NCBI GenBank assembly: GCA_047975545.1
Contig: JBKEDS010000047.1
Location: forward strand, 1 to 21,932
Origin: JBKEDS01 sp047975545
GTDB lineage: Bacteria; Bacteroidota; Bacteroidia; Flavobacteriales; Flavobacteriaceae
Direction: 5' to 3'
Length of the DNA: 21,932 nt
Shown in pieces: positions 6,891-15,446 of the stretch. Each line of letters opens with the position of its first letter. The stretch's first letter is position 1. The notes beneath the pieces are model-generated. The model had not been told where the DNA came from and ran no database searches. It saw only the letters and a list, made by a program, of their open reading frames with translations. Position numbers and translations under genes: made by a program.

Positions 6891-7160
6891 TTATTTTGCC
6901 CCTTCCTTTTTAAACACATAAGTATACAGCCACATTAGGGTAAAAGTTGGAATAACATCAAATCCGGGCAGTGCCTCTTCAACAAACGTTATAACCCCGG
7001 CTATTTTGCCCGTGTTGCCCTTGTAAAGTTTCGTCATTAACCATCCCGAAAGCGGCGCCCAAACAATATCGGAAAACTCGCCAACCCCCGGAATAATAAA
7101 CGACACATATCCCAAGGCATCGAATAGGATGCCCAATAAAAGTACTTTGTATTTGTTCAT
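6891..7160 (-). CDS. Small conserved-type membrane protein, unknown function
   Basis: 89 residues from the ATG at 7160. Two or three hydrophobic segments are visible (about 5-22, 45-60 and 70-82). The central part is rich in Gly/Pro and acidic residues (IPGVGEFSDIVWAPLSGW and FVEEALPGFDVIPTFT), which look like conserved membrane-buried motifs. An in-frame ATG at 7202 would add 14 residues beginning MVYFLLFACC; the later ATG gives a cleaner positively charged N-terminus (MNKYK). I recognise the appearance as a Bacteroidota protein family but cannot name it. No operon partner is present. Confidence 0.7.
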   Translation of the reverse strand: MNKYKVLLLGILFDALGYVSFIIPGVGEFSDIVWAPLSGWLMTKLYKGNTGKIAGVITFVEEALPGFDVIPTFTLMWLYTYVFKKEGAK

Positions 7161-7323
7161 TTTAAAAAATTTACAACAGGCAAATAACAAGAAATATACC
7201 AAAAAACAATGAAATGATTGATTTTATTTTTGTCGACAGCAAAGTAAAATTCACAATAAAACCAAAACATAATTGTACATCACGCCATAAAGTACTAAAT
7301 TCACGCCTATTATTTAACGACGT

Positions 7324-7995
7324 ATGATTGAAGCTAAGAACATTCAAAAACATTACGATACCCTTCAAGTTTTAAAAGGTGTTAATATAACCATAAACAA
7401 AGGCGAAATAGTAGCTATCGTGGGCGCTTCCGGAGCAGGAAAAACTACGCTTTTACAAATATTGAGCACTTTGGACAAAGCGTCTAACAAAGGCAATTCG
7501 CAACTTCAAATAAACGGTATAAATATAAATGGACTAAACGAAAAAGCGCTTGCCAAGTTTCGGAACGAGCATATCGGGTTTATTTTTCAATTTCACCAAT
7601 TATTACCCGAATTTACGGCTATTGAAAACGTTTGCCTGCCCGCTTTTATTAAAGGAACAAGCAAGGCTGAAGCCGAAAAAAGAGCTAAGGAATTATTGGA
7701 TTTTCTTGGCCTTTCGCACCGTTACAACCACAAGCCCAACGAGCTTTCCGGCGGCGAGCAACAGCGGGTTGCCGTAGCGAGGGCGCTTATGAACAAACCC
7801 GATTTAATTTTTGCCGACGAGCCGTCGGGAAACTTAGATAGCGAAAGTGCCGAAAACCTGCACAACTTATTTTTTAAACTCCGTAGCGAATTTGGACAAA
7901 CCTTTGTTATTGTTACCCACAACGAAGAACTTGCCAATTTGGCAGACCGTAAATTGGTTATGGTGGACGGCAATATTGTAAACAACCAAGTTTAA
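7324..7995 (+). CDS. lolD: LolD-like ABC transporter ATP-binding protein
   Basis: 223 residues. All nucleotide-binding motifs are present: Walker A GASGAGKTT at 34-42, Q-loop Gln89 in FIFQFHQLLPEFTAIENV, signature LSGGEQQR at 141-148, Walker B LIFADEPSG at 161-169 and the H-loop His199. The FQFHQLLPEFTAIEN block is typical of LolD, the ATPase of the LolCDE complex that releases lipoproteins from the inner membrane for outer-membrane delivery. The related MacB and FtsE families are the alternatives. No LolC/E permease is nearby, which is common when lolD is separated in Bacteroidota. It is two bases upstream of the TIGR02757 gene, so the two are probably co-transcribed. TATTTTTG at 7225-7232 is a weak promoter candidate. 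Confidence 0.88.
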   Translation: MIEAKNIQKHYDTLQVLKGVNITINKGEIVAIVGASGAGKTTLLQILSTLDKASNKGNSQLQINGININGLNEKALAKFRNEHIGFIFQFHQLLPEFTAIENVCLPAFIKGTSKAEAEKRAKELLDFLGLSHRYNHKPNELSGGEQQRVAVARALMNKPDLIFADEPSGNLDSESAENLHNLFFKLRSEFGQTFVIVTHNEELANLADRKLVMVDGNIVNNQV

Positions 7996-7997
7996 TT

Positions 7998-8756
7998 TTG
8001 AACCAGACCCAACTAAAGGATTTTCTGGACGCCAAGGTTGTTCAGTACAACAATCCCCGATTTATAGAAAGCGACCCCATTCAAATCCCGCACCAATTTT
8101 CGTTAAAAGAGGACGTTGAAATTTCAGGATTTTTAGTATCTACCATTGCATGGGGCAACCGTAAAATGATTATTAATAACGGCCGTAAAATGATGGCATT
8201 AATGGATCATTCGCCTTTCGATTTTGTAATAAACCATACAACGGCCGATTTAGAAAACCTAAACGGTTTTGTACATAGAACGTTTAACGAGGTCGATTTT
8301 AAGTTTTTTGTTAAATCGTTAAAAAACATATACCAAAACCATGGCGGGCTTGAAGCTGCTTTTAGTATTGAAAGCCCATCGCTGCAGCATAATATTTCAA
8401 TTTTTAAACAATTATTTTTTGAAATAGAGCACGAACACAGAACCCACAAACACGTTTCCGACCCGTTGAAAGGTTCGGCCGCCAAGCGTATTAACATGTT
8501 TTTGCGTTGGATGGTTAGGCCAAATACTACCGGGGTGGATTTTGGAATATGGAACACCATTTCACCATCTGCCCTATCTTGTCCCTTGGATGTACATTCG
8601 GGTAACGTAGCCCGAAAATTGGGCCTGTTGGAACGCAAACAAAACGACGCCAAAGCATTAGCGGAATTGGATGCCAACCTAAGAAAATTAGACGCCAAAG
8701 ACCCCGTAAAATACGATTTTGCCTTGTTTGGCCTTGGGGTTTTTGAAAAGTTTTAA
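7998..8756 (+). CDS. TIGR02757 (DUF2400) family protein
   Basis: 252 residues, the usual family length. Recognisable blocks are YNNPRFIESDPIQIPHQF near the N-terminus, AWGNRKMIINNGRKMM at about 51-66, FLRWMVRP and the LDVHSGNVARKLGLL block at about 199-213, then DPVKYDFALFGLGVFEKF at the C-terminus. The fold is largely helical and no biochemical role is established; a weak resemblance to helix-hairpin DNA repair proteins has been suggested for parts of it. The start is TTG at 7998, two bases after the lolD stop. No ATG gives a comparable N-terminus. The gene converges on the M61 peptidase gene with a repeat hairpin between. Confidence 0.9.
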   Translation: MNQTQLKDFLDAKVVQYNNPRFIESDPIQIPHQFSLKEDVEISGFLVSTIAWGNRKMIINNGRKMMALMDHSPFDFVINHTTADLENLNGFVHRTFNEVDFKFFVKSLKNIYQNHGGLEAAFSIESPSLQHNISIFKQLFFEIEHEHRTHKHVSDPLKGSAAKRINMFLRWMVRPNTTGVDFGIWNTISPSALSCPLDVHSGNVARKLGLLERKQNDAKALAELDANLRKLDAKDPVKYDFALFGLGVFEKF

Positions 8757-8762
8757 AAATCC

Positions 8763-8799
8763 AAAAACAAAAAGGTGGCTTCGACAAGCTCAGCCACCT
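8763..8799 (-). terminator. Repeat-derived rho-independent terminator of the M61 peptidase gene
   Basis: AGGTGGCT (8773-8780) pairs perfectly with AGCCACCT (8792-8799) around the 11-base loop TCGACAAGCTC. On the minus strand the stem is followed by TTTTTGTTTTTGG, giving a proper U-tract 27 bases after the M61 stop codon. On the plus strand no T-tract follows directly, so it works mainly for the minus gene. The stem-loop is a copy of the repeat seen again at 20959. Confidence 0.75.
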
Positions 8800-8825
8800 A
8801 AAAATTTTCAATATTATCTTCTTTC

Positions 8826-10712
8826 TTACCCCTTCAACCAAGCATTTCGCAAACTTTTTTGTGCTTGGGTGGCTTCGGTTTTTTCAATTATGGTAATGCC
8901 CGTAGTGTACGATGACGTGGTGGTGGTTTTTACAACAACATCCTTCCCTTCTCGTTTTAAAATAATTTCAACGTCTTTCCCGGGTTTCCACCCAAATACA
9001 TCTTGAAGTACGTCGTTGGCATTAAACATAGTTAGTGCCGTACCGTTTACGGCTTTAAGCACATCGTTGGGTTGTACGCCGTTGTCGTGCCAAAAGCTGT
9101 TGTTGTTAACCAAATCGGTAAAAAATATTTCGCCTTTTTGTGGGTCGGCGCTAAAAATAATATTAGCCCCGTTCATAACATAATTGGTTTCCACCTTGCC
9201 TTCGCCCAGTTCCAATCCTACTTTGTTTAAAAATTCGTTGTAGTTAATAGGAATATCGCCCACAACATGGTCCTTAAAAAAATTAGCTAACGATGGGTAA
9301 GTCATCGCTACGATTTCATCAATAAGTTTATCGTCCTCAAACGGTTTGTTTTTGCCATACTTGTTCGACAGTTCTTTCATTAAGGATAAAATACCGCGCT
9401 GCCCGTTGCTTTCCTCCCGCATTAAAATATCGATGCACATACCTATTAAGGCGCCTTTTTGGTATACGTTTAGGTATTGGCTTTTATAGGGTTCCTTTAA
9501 AACATTTTCGCTCATAATGGTAAAACTCATGGCATCGTTCATGCTTTTGGCTGCTTCTATTTTACTTGTTATTTTGTTGTAAAAATTAGCCTCGTCCACC
9601 AAGCCTTCGCTTACTTGAAACAAAGTGGCAAAATATTCGGTTACGCCCTCGTACATCCATAAGTGCTTGGAAAAAGTGGGGTTGTTATAATCGAAATAAT
9701 GCACGTCCTCGGAATGTACGCTCAGTGGTGTTACAATATGAAAAAACTCGTGCGACACCACATCGGTCATGCTTTCGGCCAGTTCTTCTTCGCTCATGGC
9801 CTCGGGCATTACCACCACGGTAGAGGTATGGTGTTCCAAGGCACCGAAACCTTTTGGCGAATCGGCTTTTCCTTCCGACAGGTACAAATAAATATCGTAA
9901 CGTGGCGTGGCATTTATATTGCCAAGGAATGCCTTTTGGGCTTTCATCATGCTATAAATGGTTTCCTTTAACGACTTGGCCGTATGCACCTTGTTTGGCG
10001 AATATACGCTTAACACGATTTTAATATCGCCTACCTGAAATTCTTCTACATCCAAATTACCGTAAAACATGGGGTTATCGGTAATATCGAAATACCTTGG
10101 GGCATAATAGCTGTTCGTGGTTACGCCGTTTTCGGTTTTGGTGGCAACGCTTTGCAAAGCCGAAGTATGGGCAAAATTATCGGGCATTATAACATCCAAC
10201 TTGTACTGGTTGCTTTTTAGCGAATCGAAAAAACCAATGAAACCGTGCAAGTTCAACACATAATTGGTAGGCTCGATATTGGTACCTGCGGGCGAAAAGG
10301 GTTGCTCTTCGCCAATACCGCCTTCTTCTTCAATATCGTAAGTATCGTTAACCAAATAGCTTATTTTGTCCAATTGCTTGGCGTTGGCAATGGTCCAACT
10401 GTTGTTGTCCATTTTAACCGTGGGCATTTCGTTTCCGTTGTAATCGTAGGCTTTAAAGGCTTCTATGTACTTTCCGAAATCGCTAACCGAATAGGTGCCC
10501 TGCACCACTTTTGGCAATCTGTACGTTACCGATTGGGCGGTAAAACGCCCCGGGTTTATGCTTACCGGAACTTTGTCGTTTGCTACTTGGGTTAAATTAA
10601 TAGAAGTTTCAATGGGCTGGCTCGTGGCCAAATCGTTGCCCGAGGTTTTTGTGCCGCTACATCCGGCCAATAATAATCCCGCAAAAAGTGCTGCAAATGG
10701 TTTTGTGTTCAT
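8826..10712 (-). CDS. M61 family metallopeptidase lipoprotein with C-terminal PDZ domain
   Basis: 628 residues. The lipoprotein signal ends LLLAGC with Cys18 as the lipidated residue, placing it in the periplasm or outer membrane. The catalytic domain shows GFGALEHHTS at 288-297, the zinc motif HEFFH at 321-325 and the glutamate ligand in MYEGVTEYF (Glu355). This matches the M61 glycyl aminopeptidase family. The C-terminal region (about 540-610) reads as a PDZ-like domain, with NNSFWHDNGVQPNDVLKAVN and VFGWKPGKDVEIILKREGK, as in other M61 proteins. Codon use matches neighbours. It is transcribed alone, divergent from the glycosyltransferase gene. Its substrate is unknown; it probably degrades periplasmic peptides. 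Confidence 0.95.
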   Translation of the reverse strand: MNTKPFAALFAGLLLAGCSGTKTSGNDLATSQPIETSINLTQVANDKVPVSINPGRFTAQSVTYRLPKVVQGTYSVSDFGKYIEAFKAYDYNGNEMPTVKMDNNSWTIANAKQLDKISYLVNDTYDIEEEGGIGEEQPFSPAGTNIEPTNYVLNLHGFIGFFDSLKSNQYKLDVIMPDNFAHTSALQSVATKTENGVTTNSYYAPRYFDITDNPMFYGNLDVEEFQVGDIKIVLSVYSPNKVHTAKSLKETIYSMMKAQKAFLGNINATPRYDIYLYLSEGKADSPKGFGALEHHTSTVVVMPEAMSEEELAESMTDVVSHEFFHIVTPLSVHSEDVHYFDYNNPTFSKHLWMYEGVTEYFATLFQVSEGLVDEANFYNKITSKIEAAKSMNDAMSFTIMSENVLKEPYKSQYLNVYQKGALIGMCIDILMREESNGQRGILSLMKELSNKYGKNKPFEDDKLIDEIVAMTYPSLANFFKDHVVGDIPINYNEFLNKVGLELGEGKVETNYVMNGANIIFSADPQKGEIFFTDLVNNNSFWHDNGVQPNDVLKAVNGTALTMFNANDVLQDVFGWKPGKDVEIILKREGKDVVVKTTTTSSYTTGITIIEKTEATQAQKSLRNAWLKG

Positions 10713-10795
10713 TGTAAATGTATTGTTTTTTATTGAAGTGGTTTAAACAGTTGACGCCGAAAATACTATTATGTTACACATACTGCTCTTAAGGT

Positions 10796-10827
10796 TTTGT
10801 TAAAATGAAGGGGGTTGTTTATATTCG
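10796..10827 (+). promoter_or_regulatory. Promoter of the glycosyltransferase gene
   Basis: TTTG at 10796-10799 and TATATTCG at 10820-10827 (one change from TAnnTTTG) are 20 bases apart. Only four bases, CCAC, separate the -7 element from the ATG at 10832, so the transcript would be leaderless or nearly so. This excludes the ATG at 10805, which lies within the promoter. Confidence 0.6.
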
Positions 10828-10831
10828 CCAC

Positions 10832-11839
10832 ATGCAAACACCCCTCATTAGTATTTTAACGCCGTTTAAGGACACGGAACACTTTATAGCCGGCTGCCTC
10901 GATTCTATTTTAAGCCAAACCCATACCCATTGGGAGCTTATTATCGTAGACGATGGCTCCACCGACAACAGCTACAACATTGTTAACGCTTACGCGGAAG
11001 AAGATAGCCGGATAAAACTGCTTAAAAACACGGGAAACGGCATTATTGAAGCCTTACGGTTAGCTTTTGAAATAAGTACGGGCGACTATATTACCCGTAT
11101 GGACAGCGACGATATTATGCCCGAACATAAATTGGAAACCCTACTTGGTAATTTATTAAAAAACGGCAAACAGCACGTTGCCACGGGTTTGGTGGCCTAT
11201 TTTTCGGAACACGGTATAAGCGACGGCTACAAAAAATACGAAGATTGGCTTAATGCCCTAACCCAAACGGGCAGCAATTACACCGAAATTTATAAGGAAT
11301 GTGTTATTGCCTCGCCATGCTGGATGTTGCACCGTGAGGATTTTGTGGCAGCCAATGCCTTTAACCCTAATCGCTACCCCGAAGATTACGATTTAACGTT
11401 TAGGTTTTACAAACAGGGACTTAAAATAATCCCTTGCGACACCATTTTGCATTATTGGCGCGATTACCAAACCCGAACTTCGAGAACGCACGATAATTAC
11501 GCCGAAAACACCTTTTTGGATATTAAGCTACATTATTTTTTAATGTTGGATTACAAGGCTTCCCGCCCACTTGTGGTTTGGGGCGCAGGCTGGAAAGGCA
11601 AGACCATAGCCAAAAGTTTGATACAAAAAAATATACCGTTTGAATGGATTTGCGACAACCCCAACAAAATAGGAAAACACATATACAACCAACAACTTAA
11701 ACCCTTTAACCAATTGGAGCTTATTGAGCGCCCACAAAGTATTGTTACCGTAGCCAACCCCAAAGCACAAAACGACATTAAAACGTATTTTAAAACACAA
11801 AATATGGCACCCATGACCGATTATTTTTTCTTTTGTTAA
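10832..11839 (+). CDS. Family 2 glycosyltransferase with C-terminal Rossmann-like domain
   Basis: 335 residues. The GT-A fold is shown by SILTPFKD at 7-14, VDDGSTD at 39-45 (nucleotide-sugar binding), the metal-binding MDSDD at 90-94 and PEDYDLTFRF at 183-192 near the acceptor site. After about residue 245 a second domain begins with LVVWGAGWKGKTIAK (248-261). This glycine-rich loop resembles a Rossmann/nucleotide-binding turn and is followed by FEWICDNPNKIGKHIY, as in PglD or epimerase-like N-termini. The donor and acceptor are not predictable. An in-frame ATG at 10805 would add nine residues but overlaps the promoter. The gene stands alone with its own promoter; the next gene also has one. 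Confidence 0.88.
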   Translation: MQTPLISILTPFKDTEHFIAGCLDSILSQTHTHWELIIVDDGSTDNSYNIVNAYAEEDSRIKLLKNTGNGIIEALRLAFEISTGDYITRMDSDDIMPEHKLETLLGNLLKNGKQHVATGLVAYFSEHGISDGYKKYEDWLNALTQTGSNYTEIYKECVIASPCWMLHREDFVAANAFNPNRYPEDYDLTFRFYKQGLKIIPCDTILHYWRDYQTRTSRTHDNYAENTFLDIKLHYFLMLDYKASRPLVVWGAGWKGKTIAKSLIQKNIPFEWICDNPNKIGKHIYNQQLKPFNQLELIERPQSIVTVANPKAQNDIKTYFKTQNMAPMTDYFFFC

Positions 11840-11880
11840 TGAGCGGCAATTTCTTTAAACCTCCAATTTTCAATCTGGGT

Positions 11881-11912
11881 TTTGAAGCCTAATACGATAA
11901 TTGTTATATTTG
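11881..11912 (+). promoter_or_regulatory. Promoter of the BatA-like operon
   Basis: TTTG at 11881-11884 and TATATTTG at 11905-11912 match both elements of the Bacteroidota sigma-A consensus perfectly with a 20-base spacer. Transcription from about 11917 leaves a 19-base, A-rich leader before the ATG at 11936. This is the strongest promoter seen in the window and serves the four genes through 16103. Confidence 0.8.
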
Positions 11913-11935
11913 GCTGTTTTTAACAATAAAAAAAT

Positions 11936-13855
11936 ATGCAGTTTAAACATCCCGAACTTCTTTATGCCTTATTTTTACTGCTAATCCCTGTTATTGTTCA
12001 TTTATTTCAACTTCGGAAATTTAAAAAAGAAGCCTTTACAAATGTGGCGTTTTTAAAAAAAGTAACGCTGCAAACCCGTAAAAGTTCACAATTAAAAAAA
12101 TGGCTTACCCTGGCGACAAGGCTTTTGCTTTTGGCCGCTATTATTTTGGCATTTGCACAACCTTTCACCTCAAACTACAACGCTTTTAAAACCAAGACCG
12201 AAATGGTTGTTTATTTGGACAACTCGTTTAGCATGCAGGCCAAGGGCAATAACGGCGAGCTTTTAAAACGTGCCGCCCAGGACATAATAGCCCATGTTCC
12301 GGAAAACGATGCCATTACTTTGGTTACCAACAATACGGTTTATAAAAACACTACGGTAAAAACACTTAAAAACGAATTGTTGCAACTGGATTATTCGCCG
12401 CAACCACTAACGGTTAATGCGGCTTTGCTAAAAAGTAATTCGCAATTTAGCAAACAAAAAAATGTGCTAAAAAACCTTATTTTTATTTCGGATTTTCAGC
12501 AAAAAAATGGCGTCTTCGATGTTAAACCCGATTCGTTAACCCATTTTCACCTTGTAAAATTAAGCCCCGTAAACACCAACAATGTAAGTATTGACAGTGC
12601 TTATGTGCACCATCGGGACGCCGCTTCGGTTACGGTAAACGTTGTTATTAAAAACAGCGGGAAGCCTTTGGAAAACCTGCCCGTTTCATTATTTAACAAC
12701 GATACGTTAATTGCCAAAACGGCGGTTTCGGTTACGGACAAGGCCGAAACCGGTTTTTCAATCCCCACCAATAAACCCGTAAACGCCACCATTAGCATTA
12801 ACGATACGCAATTGCAGTTCGATAACCGTTTGTTTTTTAATATCGATATGGCACCCAAAATAAACGTACTGGCCATTAATGGCGAAAACGATTCGTTTTT
12901 AAGGCGCATTTACACCCCGGACGAGTTTAATTATACCGCATCGGAACTAAACCAATTGGACTATAATGTAATAGACAAACAGCACCTTATTATACTAAAC
13001 GAACCCGAAACCATACCCAACGCCTTAGCTGGGGCATTAAAACAATTTGCCAACCAAGGCGGCTTTTTGGTTGTTATACCGGCAGCTAAAAACAATATAG
13101 AGGACTATAACGACTTGCTGGTAAACTTCAATACCAAGTTCCGAAGTTTAACCAAGGCCGAAAAACACGTTACCTCCATTAACTTTAGCCATCCGCTGTT
13201 TAACGATGGCGTGTTCGAAAAAAAGGTGGACAATTTTCAATACCCAAAAGCAAGCCACTATTACACGTTTGAAACCCGTGGCGAGCAGCCTATTTTAAGT
13301 TTCGAGGACGGCAAGGCTTTCCTGTTTCAAAATAACAATACTTACATTTTTACCGCACCGCTAAACCTTTCCAATTCCAATTTTAAAAGTGCGCCGTTAA
13401 TCGTGCCCACGCTTTATAATTTGGGCAAGTTTAGTTTAAAGCTCCCCCATTTGTATTATACCGTTGGCAAAACCAATAGCTTTGATATTGATGCAACATT
13501 ACAGCAAGACCACATTTTAAGCCTTGAAAACAATAGCGGTAATTTTATACCCAAGCAGCAATTGTTTAACAATAAAGTGGTTATAACAACCCATGAAACC
13601 CCGAACGAAGCGGACATTTACGCCATAAAAAATAAAGGTGAAGTATTAAAGTACGTAAGCTATAATTATGGCCGAGATGAAAGCGTACTAAACTACACCC
13701 CACTATTTCCCAACATAAAAACAAGTAGCTCCATTGCCGAAATTTTCGATACCATAAAAAGTGATACAAAAGTTAATGCCCTATGGAAATGGTTTGTTAT
13801 TTTTGCGTTACTATTATTAATTGCCGAAATGCTCATATTAAAATTCTTTAAATGA
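11936..13855 (+). CDS. BatA-domain membrane protein with vWA-like domain
   Basis: 639 residues. The N-terminal BatA domain (PELLYALFLLLIPVIVHLFQLRKFKK at about 6-31, given here only by position and character) has one membrane helix. A second helix (about 57-76) is followed by a vWA-like strand with YLDNSFSM, where D95-N-S-F-S99 gives the DxSxS metal-site pattern. After a long soluble region, a third helix (about 617-636) ends the protein. Aerotolerance (Bat) proteins with this architecture are anchored in the inner membrane with most mass outside. It overlaps the dihydroorotase-like gene by four bases (ATGA). The actual function is unknown, although stress or envelope roles are proposed for Bat operons. 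Confidence 0.88.
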   Translation: MQFKHPELLYALFLLLIPVIVHLFQLRKFKKEAFTNVAFLKKVTLQTRKSSQLKKWLTLATRLLLLAAIILAFAQPFTSNYNAFKTKTEMVVYLDNSFSMQAKGNNGELLKRAAQDIIAHVPENDAITLVTNNTVYKNTTVKTLKNELLQLDYSPQPLTVNAALLKSNSQFSKQKNVLKNLIFISDFQQKNGVFDVKPDSLTHFHLVKLSPVNTNNVSIDSAYVHHRDAASVTVNVVIKNSGKPLENLPVSLFNNDTLIAKTAVSVTDKAETGFSIPTNKPVNATISINDTQLQFDNRLFFNIDMAPKINVLAINGENDSFLRRIYTPDEFNYTASELNQLDYNVIDKQHLIILNEPETIPNALAGALKQFANQGGFLVVIPAAKNNIEDYNDLLVNFNTKFRSLTKAEKHVTSINFSHPLFNDGVFEKKVDNFQYPKASHYYTFETRGEQPILSFEDGKAFLFQNNNTYIFTAPLNLSNSNFKSAPLIVPTLYNLGKFSLKLPHLYYTVGKTNSFDIDATLQQDHILSLENNSGNFIPKQQLFNNKVVITTHETPNEADIYAIKNKGEVLKYVSYNYGRDESVLNYTPLFPNIKTSSSIAEIFDTIKSDTKVNALWKWFVIFALLLLIAEMLILKFFK

Positions 13856-15105
13856 ACATACTACTAAAATCTGCTACCATAATCGATTCCAAAAGCGAGT
13901 TTCACAACACCGCTCAAGATGTACTAATTGAAGGCGGCATTATTACCCAAATAGGAACGTCCTTAAAAAACCCGAAGAAATACACCGAAATAGCTTTAGA
14001 AAACCTCCACATCTCGCAAGGTTGGTTCGACAGTAGCGTATGTTTTGGCGAACCCGGCTACGAGGATAGGGAAACCATTTTAAACGGACTAAAAACAGCC
14101 GCACTTTCGGGCTTTACCACCGTTGCCTCAAATGCCAACACCAACCCCGTAATAGACTGCAATGCCGATATTACGTTTGTAAAAGCAAAAGCCGCCAACC
14201 ATGCGGTAAACCTATTGCCTTTGGGCGCCCTGACCGTTGATAGCAAAGGTGAAGATTTAGCCGAACTTTACGACATGCACACGGCGGGAGCCATTGGGTT
14301 TTACGATTATAAAAAACCCATGCAAAACCCCAATTTGCTAAAAATAGCCTTGCAATACGCCTCTAATTTTGGCGGTTTGGTTTGTGCATTCCCGCAGGAA
14401 AACAAAATTGCGGGACTTGGCGTTATGAACGAAAACATAACCAGTACCACACTTGGGCTAAAAGGCATTCCGGCATTAGCAGAGGACATGCAAGTAGCAC
14501 GCGATTTATTTTTATTGGAATACACCGGCGGAAAACTACACATCCCAACCATTTCAACGGCAAAATCCGTAGCGCTTATCCGTGAGGCAAAACAAAAAAA
14601 ACTGGACGTAACGTGTAGCGTGGCCATCCATAATTTATATTTTAACGACAATGTTTTAACTAATTTTGATACCCGCTATAAAGTATTGCCACCGTTACGG
14701 GCCCAAGACGACATTGAAGCCCTTGTCGAAGGCGTAAAGGACGGCACCATAGATATGGTTACCAGCGACCACAATCCATTGGATGTCGAGCATAAAAAAG
14801 TAGAATTCGACCATGCCGCTTACGGTACCATAGGCTTGGAAAGTGCTTTTGGTGCATTGCTAAATTTGTTCACTACAAAAAAAACAGTTGATATTTTAAC
14901 AAGGGGAAAAAATAGGTTTGGCGTAAAACAACACCCGATTAATATTGGCGAAAAAGCTAATATAACCCTGTTTAATCCCAATACAAAATACCGTTTTGGC
15001 ATTGCCGATATTATTTCGAAATCGAAAAACGCTATTTTTGAAGGCGAAACCTTAGAAGGAAACGTTTACGGTATAATTGCCAACAACCAAGTTATTTTAA
15101 AATAA
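13852..15105 (+). CDS. Dihydroorotase-like amidohydrolase lacking its metal-binding histidines
   Basis: 417 residues, full length for type I dihydroorotase (PyrC, third step of pyrimidine synthesis), and alignable along its length. Retained landmarks are the N-terminal beta region, GEPGYEDRETI at 66-76, SNANTNPVID at 93-102, the Asp of FYDYKKP (about 152), LHIPTIST at 229-236 and SDHNPL at 305-310. However, the first metal motif DxHxH reads D-S-S-V-C (60-64), the substrate Arg is Gly66, and the later histidines expected near 180 and 233 are replaced (AFPQEN; Thr233). All four His ligands are therefore missing. This resembles inactive partner dihydroorotases such as Pseudomonas PyrC'. It shares four bases with the BatA-like gene and is followed after five bases by a membrane protein gene. 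Confidence 0.85.
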   Translation: MNILLKSATIIDSKSEFHNTAQDVLIEGGIITQIGTSLKNPKKYTEIALENLHISQGWFDSSVCFGEPGYEDRETILNGLKTAALSGFTTVASNANTNPVIDCNADITFVKAKAANHAVNLLPLGALTVDSKGEDLAELYDMHTAGAIGFYDYKKPMQNPNLLKIALQYASNFGGLVCAFPQENKIAGLGVMNENITSTTLGLKGIPALAEDMQVARDLFLLEYTGGKLHIPTISTAKSVALIREAKQKKLDVTCSVAIHNLYFNDNVLTNFDTRYKVLPPLRAQDDIEALVEGVKDGTIDMVTSDHNPLDVEHKKVEFDHAAYGTIGLESAFGALLNLFTTKKTVDILTRGKNRFGVKQHPINIGEKANITLFNPNTKYRFGIADIISKSKNAIFEGETLEGNVYGIIANNQVILK

Positions 15106-15110
15106 ATACC

Positions 15111-15443
15111 ATGACCCCAACCGATATTGAAACCGGGCATAAAAACGCCATAATAAGCTATATTACCATTTTTGGCGTTATAATAGCCTTCTTTTTAAAT
15201 AATGAAAATAAAAGTGAATTTGCCGCTTTCCATATCCGGCAATCCTTGGGCTTATGGCTTACTTTTTTTGCCTTGGGTTATACTGTCGGTATTTTTGATA
15301 GCTGGTTGGTAAGTTCCGGCTTTTACCTATTTTTTGCCGTGCTTTTTATTTATGGCTTTATCAACGCTATTGGTAAAAAAGCGCAAGAAGTACCTTTATT
15401 GGGCGGGCTTTACCAAAAATTATTTTCTAATCTCGGCAAATAA
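15111..15443 (+). CDS. Small multi-helix membrane protein (DUF4870/Tic20-like appearance)
   Basis: 110 residues with three hydrophobic segments (about 13-29, 44-62 and 65-85). The motif FAAFHIRQSLGLWL at 38-51 followed by a helix, and EVPLLGGLYQKLFSNLG at the C-terminus, resemble bacterial small membrane proteins of the DUF4870/Tic20-like type. The family has no assigned function. It begins five bases after the dihydroorotase-like gene and ends three bases before the esterase ATG, so it belongs to the same operon. The start ATG is well placed and no alternative is needed. Confidence 0.72.
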   Translation: MTPTDIETGHKNAIISYITIFGVIIAFFLNNENKSEFAAFHIRQSLGLWLTFFALGYTVGIFDSWLVSSGFYLFFAVLFIYGFINAIGKKAQEVPLLGGLYQKLFSNLGK

Positions 15444-15446
15444 ATC

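Noticed and set aside
8207..8698. 163-codon minus-strand ORF
   Set aside because: Antisense to the well-supported TIGR02757 gene; no recognisable motifs.
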